From positions 1 to 7,698 of the forward strand of contig JAZUKF010000170.1 in the NCBI GenBank assembly GCA_045643165.1: DNA of 7,698 nucleotides, written 5' to 3'. The notes under the pieces are model-generated. The model was not told the origin of the DNA, did not search any database, and saw nothing but the letters and a program-made list of their open reading frames with translations. Below are positions 3,910 through 7,698 of this stretch, piece by piece. Every line of letters begins with the position of its first letter. The first letter of the stretch is position 1. A program made the position numbers and the translations under genes. Origin of the DNA: SIG575 sp045643165. GTDB lineage: Bacteria > Bacillota > Clostridia > Oscillospirales > Acutalibacteraceae.

Positions 3910-4734
3910 TTAGAATGCTACTTCCGGGCCGGATTTCTTTTCACAAATCAGATAAAACGTCCCTTTTTTACTATCATCAAGAAGGTTGAAGGGATAATCC
4001 GTACAAAGCACCAATTTTTCACCGGCAAAATCTTTTTCATTATAAGGAGCTTCTTCTTCTCTATTAAACACTCCTGATTCAACAACTTTGTAAGCGAACA
4101 CACCGTAATTAGTTGTAAAAGTAATAATATCGTTTTTCTCAGCCTTGTTCAGATTACGGAAACAGCCTGTATTGTAGCCGTAAAAAACCATCGGTCCGCC
4201 GTATCCCGGTAAAATGCTTGATGTAAACTGTCCTGCACCGTTAATTAAAGAGGTACTGTTTACACCCATAATTACATCTGTTTCAAGTTTGAAATCTTCG
4301 GAAGTCATCTGACCGTAACAGCAATTCATCTGAGGAATAACAACATCCTTACTGAAAAATACGCCTTCCGTTAAATCAGAGCCTTCAAAAACATTTTCAA
4401 TTTTATGAGAATCGAACACGGGTGCAGCACTTGAAAAATACTGAGAAATTTTCGCTTCGATTCTTGACTTTAAAGGCAGATAAACCATTACAAATGCAAT
4501 CAAAAAAATACCGACCATAATAACCGTCTGATATATTGAAGAGATAATTCTGCCCTTGATTTTTCTCCGATTTTTTCTTTCTCTGTGGGCTTCCTTCTCC
4601 TCCTCAGAATGTCCTCCGCCTTCATACATCTTTCTATACGATTCCGCAAGATTGGAAGCACTTTCCATTTTCTCTTTTACTGCCTGCCTGTGCCTTTCCC
4701 TTGACTCGGCACGTCTCTTTTCTTCTTGTGTCAT
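3910..4734 (-). CDS. Sortase-fold membrane protein lacking catalytic residues (pseudo-sortase)
   Basis: The 274-residue product has a charged cytoplasmic N-terminus (1-63), a membrane helix at about 64-88 and an outside domain resembling class B/D sortases: VIPQMNCCYGQMTSEDF, then GVNSTSLINGAGQFTSS, LPGYGGPMVFYGYNTGCF and KNDIITFTTNYGVFAYKV. Sortases normally cut a cell-wall sorting signal with Cys, His and Arg. Here the usual GH position is Gly-Tyr (Tyr187), the usual TC of LVTCYPF is Thr-Asp (LVLCTDYPF, Asp246, with a Cys two residues earlier), and the usual Arg is Thr259. A transpeptidase role is therefore unlikely; a binding or scaffold role is inferred. ATG 4734 is preferred because GGGG ends 6 bases upstream; ATG 4740 and GTG 4746 are in frame. 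It lies 43 bases after rhaA, with a duplicated ribosome-site region between. Confidence 0.82.
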   Translation of the reverse strand: MTQEEKRRAESRERHRQAVKEKMESASNLAESYRKMYEGGGHSEEEKEAHRERKNRRKIKGRIISSIYQTVIMVGIFLIAFVMVYLPLKSRIEAKISQYFSSAAPVFDSHKIENVFEGSDLTEGVFFSKDVVIPQMNCCYGQMTSEDFKLETDVIMGVNSTSLINGAGQFTSSILPGYGGPMVFYGYNTGCFRNLNKAEKNDIITFTTNYGVFAYKVVESGVFNREEEAPYNEKDFAGEKLVLCTDYPFNLLDDSKKGTFYLICEKKSGPEVAF

Positions 4735-4791
4735 TTCCATCCCCACTTATCTTTTAATAGTTTCTTTCCATCCCCACTTATCTTTTTAATA
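4734..4791. repeat. 31-bp tandem duplication across the rhaA-sortase junction
   Basis: TTTCCATCCCCACTTATC occurs at 4734-4751 and again at 4765-4782, each followed by TTTTAATA (the right copy with one extra T). On the minus strand one copy contains the rhaA stop codon and the other the ribosome site and start of the sortase-fold gene. The upstream copy keeps a decoy ATG with a five-codon ORF (M-E-R-N-Y-stop). Confidence 0.9.
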
Positions 4792-6019
4792 AAACATTTT
4801 GTTCGTATTCGGCAACTGCATCATACCAACTTTCGTCCGCCGGGACGTTCTGAGTTTCGCAATAATAATTCCAAATATCTCCGAAGGGATACGTTTTCAT
4901 TTCCTCGCTGAGCATAAGTTTTTCGGTAAACTTTGAATTATCCTGTAAATCCTTTAATTTTTCATTAGGCATAAGCAGAGCATAGAGCAACGCTTTTTGC
5001 ATATTTCTTGTACCGATTACCCATGCGGCAATTCTGTTTATACTTGCATCAAAGAAATCGAGTCCGATAAGAACCTTTTCGGTTGCATCATTTCTTACGA
5101 TTTCCTTTGCGATTTCTTTAATTTCATCTTCAAGAATAACAACGTGGTCGCTGTCCCATCTTACCGCTCTTGTAACATGAAGCGGAATTTTATCGTAAAA
5201 AGCAAGAAGTGCGGGAATTTTATCGCTGACAACCTCCGTCGGATGGAAATGTCCGTTATCAAGAAGATAATAAACACCCTTTTTACTTCCCGCATAGGAA
5301 AGATAAAATTCATTGCTTCCCACAGTATATGCTTCAAGACCGATTCCGAAAACTTTACTTTCAACGCAGTCAATAACACCGTCAAGTTTTTCCTCAAATA
5401 TTTTATCAAGACTGTCCTTTAATCTCATTCTCGGTCCCAGCCTGTCAGACGGAATATCTTTATATCCATCGGGAATCCATACATTGTTCAGACAATGTGT
5501 ACCGAGTTCTTTTGCGAAATATGCTGCAATTCTGCGTGAAGCAATACCGTGGTCAATCCAGAATTTTCTGATTTCTTCATCGGGATTGCTGAGAGTTAAA
5601 CTGTCCGCCGCTTTAGGATGGCTGAAAAAGGTAGGGTTAAAGTCAATTCCCAAATTTTCTTTTTTAGCATACTCAACCCATTTGCTGAAATGCTTCGGCT
5701 CAAGTTTATCTCTGTCAACCTTATCGCCGTCAAATATTGCATAAGAAGCATGAAGATTTATACGCTTTTTACCCGGAATAAGACTGATAGCCTTGCTGAA
5801 ATCCGCCATAAGCTGTTCCGGAGTTGTTGCTTTTCCGGGATAATTACCGGTAGTCTGAATTCCTCCGGACAAAATACCGTCCGCATTTTCAAAGCCAGTT
5901 ACGTCATCACCCTGCCAGCAATGAATACTGATGGGAATATTTTTTAACTTTTCAAGTGCCTCATCAACGTCAACACCTTGTTTAGCGTAAATTTCCTTTG
6001 CCTGTATATATCTATCCAT
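4778..6019 (-). CDS. rhaA: L-rhamnose isomerase
   Basis: RhaA interconverts L-rhamnose and L-rhamnulose (EC 5.3.1.14) in the cytoplasm, the first step of phosphorylative rhamnose use. The 413-residue product has the usual full length (about 420). Landmarks are ISIHCWQGDDVTGFE and QTTGNYPGKA near the N-terminus, INLHASYAIF, the metal-site stretches LDNGHFHPTE (about 253-262) and RWDSDH (about 287-292), and the GLDFFDASINRIAAWVIG segment. Start ATG 6019 has AGGATG about 9 bases upstream; the 11 extra residues reachable from 6052 are hydrophobic, overlap the ribosome site and extend upstream of the predicted transcription start (near 6049). It is first in the leftward operon. No rhaB, rhaD, rhaM, transporter or regulator gene is nearby, which is unusual for this enzyme. 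Confidence 0.97.
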   Translation of the reverse strand: MDRYIQAKEIYAKQGVDVDEALEKLKNIPISIHCWQGDDVTGFENADGILSGGIQTTGNYPGKATTPEQLMADFSKAISLIPGKKRINLHASYAIFDGDKVDRDKLEPKHFSKWVEYAKKENLGIDFNPTFFSHPKAADSLTLSNPDEEIRKFWIDHGIASRRIAAYFAKELGTHCLNNVWIPDGYKDIPSDRLGPRMRLKDSLDKIFEEKLDGVIDCVESKVFGIGLEAYTVGSNEFYLSYAGSKKGVYYLLDNGHFHPTEVVSDKIPALLAFYDKIPLHVTRAVRWDSDHVVILEDEIKEIAKEIVRNDATEKVLIGLDFFDASINRIAAWVIGTRNMQKALLYALLMPNEKLKDLQDNSKFTEKLMLSEEMKTYPFGDIWNYYCETQNVPADESWYDAVAEYEQNVLLKR

Positions 6020-6035
6020 AAAGACACATCCTATA

Positions 6036-6047
6036 ACAATATATTGT
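6036..6047. promoter_or_regulatory. 12-bp palindrome at the rhaA transcription start (operator candidate)
   Basis: ACAATATATTGT is a perfect palindrome lying across the first bases of the predicted rhaA transcript, where a bound repressor would block initiation. No regulator gene is in the window, so the identity of any binder is unknown. Confidence 0.4.
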
Positions 6048-6055
6048 ATCAAGTT

Positions 6056-6084
6056 ATTCTATAATAATTATACTGATTTGTCAA
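6056..6084 (-). promoter_or_regulatory. Sigma-A promoter for the rhaA operon
   Basis: On the minus strand TTGACA (6084-6079), a 17-base spacer and TAGAAT (6061-6056) place the start near 6049, giving a leader of about 30 bases. It presumably drives rhaA, the pseudo-sortase and the His-rich membrane protein, since no terminator lies between them. Confidence 0.88.
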
Positions 6085-6156
6085 CACAAAAACCACCATT
6101 ATTCAACATTTTTATTATATTTTTAAAAAATTTGTAAAATAATTCTGATAAAACAA

Positions 6157-6189
6157 ATAAAGCGGTCACCGTTATTCCACAGTAACCGC
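6157..6189 (-). terminator. Terminator of the 67-residue gene
   Basis: On the minus strand GCGGTTAC (6189-6182) pairs with GTGACCGC (6169-6162) through eight pairs, one of them G-U, followed by TTTATTTGTTTT. On the plus strand the G-U becomes a C-A mismatch, so the structure is directed leftward. Confidence 0.75.
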
Positions 6190-6214
6190 AATTTTTTAAG
6201 TATTAAGTAAAGTA

Positions 6215-6418
6215 TTAAAGTTGTCCGAAGATTTTTTCAAAAGCATCAAAGATTTTCTGCAAAATTCCCGATGAAAAATCTATCTTATCAAAAATTTTAC
6301 CGACTGTATCCCAGTTTACGCCTGTGATAAGAGTTTTAAGAGATTCAAAAAACTTTAACCAAGGTACGCTTGTAAAAAAATCTTTAAGATAACCTAATAA
6401 TGTTGCAATATCCGGCAT
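6215..6418 (-). CDS. Small amphipathic helical protein, 67 residues
   Basis: AAGGAG lies 9 bases before ATG 6418, and a strong promoter (6454-6482) and a terminator (6157-6189) bracket the gene, so it is very likely real and transcribed alone. The product is rich in Phe, Ile, Leu and Lys with Asp spaced to give amphipathic helices (LLGYLKDFFTSVPWLKFFES, then IFDKIDFSSGILQKIFDAFE); net charge is near zero to slightly negative. There is no signal peptide, Cys or recognisable domain. Size and amphipathicity recall leaderless bacteriocins, modulin-like peptides or small membrane-associated toxins, but no immunity or export gene is adjacent, so the function stays open. Confidence 0.75.
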   Translation of the reverse strand: MPDIATLLGYLKDFFTSVPWLKFFESLKTLITGVNWDTVGKIFDKIDFSSGILQKIFDAFEKIFGQL

Positions 6419-6453
6419 CGCTCAATTCTCCTTTTCTTTATTATTTCAATATG

Positions 6454-6482
6454 ATTATACATCTTTTTATTCATAAAGTCAA
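6454..6482 (-). promoter_or_regulatory. Sigma-A promoter for the 67-residue gene
   Basis: On the minus strand TTGACT (6482-6477), 17 bases and TATAAT (6459-6454) give a start near 6447. Its -35 is only six bases from the -35 of the rightward promoter. Confidence 0.85.
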
Positions 6483-6488
6483 TAAAAC

Positions 6489-6516
6489 TTGACAAATGAA
6501 ATAATAGTGATAAAAT
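6489..6516 (+). promoter_or_regulatory. Sigma-A promoter for the 101-residue gene
   Basis: TTGACA (6489-6494), a 16-base spacer and TAAAAT (6511-6516) give a start near 6523, about 34 bases before the ATG. It is back-to-back with the leftward promoter at 6454-6482, so the two probably compete for polymerase or share control. Confidence 0.8.
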
Positions 6517-6556
6517 TAAAAATAATTAAAATAAATTTTATTTAGGAGGAAATTCC

Positions 6557-6862
6557 ATGATAGGTTTAGGTAAATGGAAATGTGAAATCCGCCACACGCT
6601 TTTTGACGGAACGGCGTATCTTATCGTTGACAACAAAGACGGTGAATACTGCTTTGATGTTATTATCGAAGGTGCTAATACGCCCGAATTTGTTTCCGTT
6701 AAGACAGAGGAAAACGGCAACACTCTTTCCGGAGTGGTAAAAGTTAAATCTTTGCCCATAAAATTAAACTATACCGCCACATTTAACGGAGATAAAATGT
6801 CCGGAGTTATTGATATTCCTTTTGTGGGAAAAATCGAAGTAAAAGATGCGGTGAGAGTATAA
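6557..6862 (+). CDS. Small beta-rich hypothetical protein, 101 residues
   Basis: AGGAGG lies 8 bases before ATG 6557, an excellent ribosome site, and a promoter precedes it. The product alternates short strands and turns: GKWKCEIRHTLFDGTAYLIV, DGEYCFDVIIEG, TLSGVVKVKSLPIKLNYTATF, KMSGVIDIPFVGKIEV. The G-x-W motif near the start and repeated up-and-down strands suggest a small beta-barrel or sandwich of the lipocalin-like or calycin type, which may bind a small molecule; this is only an impression. It has no signal peptide and two Cys. A terminator hairpin follows 30 bases after the stop, so it is a single-gene unit. Confidence 0.85.
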   Translation: MIGLGKWKCEIRHTLFDGTAYLIVDNKDGEYCFDVIIEGANTPEFVSVKTEENGNTLSGVVKVKSLPIKLNYTATFNGDKMSGVIDIPFVGKIEVKDAVRV

Positions 6863-6891
6863 ACCTATTCGATTTTATGTATCTTTTTGTC

Positions 6892-6930
6892 TGCCCGTGT
6901 ATTCCGAAAATACACGGGCAACACTTTTAA
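6892..6930 (+). terminator. Hairpin terminator after the 101-residue gene
   Basis: TGCCCGTGTATT (6892-6903) and AATACACGGGCA (6909-6920) form a perfect 12-bp stem with a CCGAA loop, followed by ACACTTTTAATT. The T-tract is offset by four bases. On the minus strand it lies downstream of the 42-residue gene but has no T-tail there. Confidence 0.7.
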
Positions 6931-6938
6931 TTCATTAC

Positions 6939-7067
6939 TCAGAACTGATTGTTATCTTTTTTGTTTTCTTTCTTGTTTTGAGAATCCTTTTTGTTCTGAG
7001 AATCGTTCTTATCCTGAGAATTCTGGTTGTTCTGGCTGTTCTGATTCTTGTAATCTTTTTCGTTCAT
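6939..7067 (-). CDS. Small Asn/Gln/Lys-rich peptide, 42 residues
   Basis: AGAGGT lies 7 bases before ATG 7067. The product starts MNEKDYKNQNSQNNQNSQDK and continues with three near-repeats of a six-to-seven-residue unit (DKNDSQN, KKDSQN, KKENKK) before ending DNNQF. It is highly polar, lacks hydrophobic residues and is surely disordered. Such peptides are often annotated as hypothetical in Clostridia; a nucleic-acid or spore-core role comparable to small acid-soluble proteins is conceivable but not shown. It lies 66 bases after the HAD gene on the same strand with no obvious promoter of its own. Plus-strand frames here are only shadows of its low-complexity sequence. Confidence 0.62.
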   Translation of the reverse strand: MNEKDYKNQNSQNNQNSQDKNDSQNKKDSQNKKENKKDNNQF

Positions 7068-7133
7068 TTTCTTTACCTCTTTTCATGGATAATGGGACTG
7101 AACCCGCAATTATTATGAGCGAAAAAAAATAAA

Positions 7134-7698
7134 TTATTCACAATCAATCATTTCTCTGAAATCAAAAATATAATCATCAGCAATTTCTTTGATTTTTTCC
7201 ATATCGTTTTCCGAACTGGGGTCAAATACTCCCACGCAATAAAATCCGCCTGCTTTTGCACCCTTTATTCCGCTTAAAATATCTTCAAAAACAACGCAGT
7301 CCTTCGGCTCAAGTCCCATTCTTTTTGCCGCAAGAAGATATACATCCGGGAAACCTTTTCCTCTTTCCGCTTCCTTTACCGTTGTAAAATTCTGAAAATA
7401 ATCATGTATTCCGAATTTAATAAGACTGTTTTCAAACATATATTTTTCGGAAGCGGTGGCAACACAAATTTTAATTCCTTTTGAAATTAAATATTCAATA
7501 AATTCCTTTGCACCGTCTTTGAGCGTTACATCATTATCGTACTGCTCTTTTGCACAAATTATCCATTCGTTAATGATTTCCTCAACGCTTTCCTCTATTC
7601 CGTATTCTTCTTTCGTATAAACGGCGGCGGCATCCGCACCCATGGGTGATATGATTTTAATATAATCTTCGGGGACTTCTCTGTTTCTTCTTTCGAAG
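7134..7698 (-). CDS. HAD-superfamily hydrolase, beta-phosphoglucomutase-like (5' end outside window)
   Basis: The frame is open to the right edge, with about 18 residues (FERRNREVPEDYIKIISP) before the first Met in the window, so this is the C-terminal 187 residues of a protein of about 215-220. Visible HAD elements are motif II at VATAS, motif III Lys in the GKGFPDVYLLAAKRMGLEP segment, and motif IV VVFEDILSGIKGAKAGG; motif I (DxDxT/V) lies outside. This arrangement is typical of subfamily IA variant 3, including beta-phosphoglucomutases and sugar-phosphate phosphatases. The canonical KPAPD is GKGFPD here. The cytoplasmic substrate is probably a small phosphorylated metabolite and cannot be assigned. 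Confidence 0.9.
   Translation of the reverse strand, partial: FERRNREVPEDYIKIISPMGADAAAVYTKEEYGIEESVEEIINEWIICAKEQYDNDVTLKDGAKEFIEYLISKGIKICVATASEKYMFENSLIKFGIHDYFQNFTTVKEAERGKGFPDVYLLAAKRMGLEPKDCVVFEDILSGIKGAKAGGFYCVGVFDPSSENDMEKIKEIADDYIFDFREMIDCE

Noticed and set aside
4997..5947. Several plus-strand and one minus-strand frame inside rhaA
   Set aside because: All overlap the clearly coding rhaA frame, lack ribosome sites and show no domain.
6020..6052. Eleven extra N-terminal residues of RhaA
   Set aside because: They would cover the ribosome site and reach upstream of the predicted transcription start, and RhaA homologues begin near the chosen Met.
6887..7132. Plus-strand open frames opposite the 42-residue gene
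   Set aside because: They start within a terminator stem and are Phe/Leu-rich complements of the Asn/Gln/Lys codons on the other strand.

Overview
The window looks like chromosomal DNA of a low-GC, gut-type Clostridia bacterium, most likely in or near Ruminococcaceae/Oscillospiraceae. Signs are A+T-rich DNA, AGGAGG-type ribosome sites, TTGACA/TATAAT promoters, short hairpin-plus-T terminators, a DUF1292 (YrzB-like) gene and a 6S RNA of Firmicutes type. The taxonomic call is inference, because no rRNA or intact tRNA is present.

Bases 1-1640 hold no ordinary protein gene. They are packed with dispersed palindromes whose stems vary but keep complementarity, two copies of a second repeat family, and two sequences resembling tRNA 3' ends, each followed by an intrinsic terminator. 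From about 1474 leftward there is a cryptic transcription unit on the minus strand: a perfect-consensus promoter, an about 80-nt leader, a good ribosome site, a 27-residue ORF, then five units of a 50-51 bp (17-codon) tandem repeat, and finally a strong terminator near 890-933. The repeat looks like the remains of a small repeat protein, or an undescribed peptide/RNA locus.

Bases 1597-2950 read rightward: promoter, DUF1292 protein, 6S RNA (about 2008-2165), a hypothetical beta-propeller-like protein, and a bidirectional terminator shared with the convergent operon.

Bases 2949-6084 form a leftward operon from one good promoter: rhaA (L-rhamnose isomerase), a membrane-anchored sortase-fold protein lacking all three catalytic residues, and a four-helix membrane protein with a His-rich cytoplasmic N-terminus. 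No other rhamnose gene is present, so the pairing of rhaA with the sortase-like pair is unexplained.

Bases 6160-6930 hold two small divergent genes, an amphipathic 67-residue protein (minus) and a 101-residue beta-rich protein (plus), driven by back-to-back promoters. Bases 6939-7698 hold a 42-residue Asn/Gln/Lys-rich peptide gene and the C-terminal part of a HAD-family phosphatase running off the right edge, both on the minus strand.
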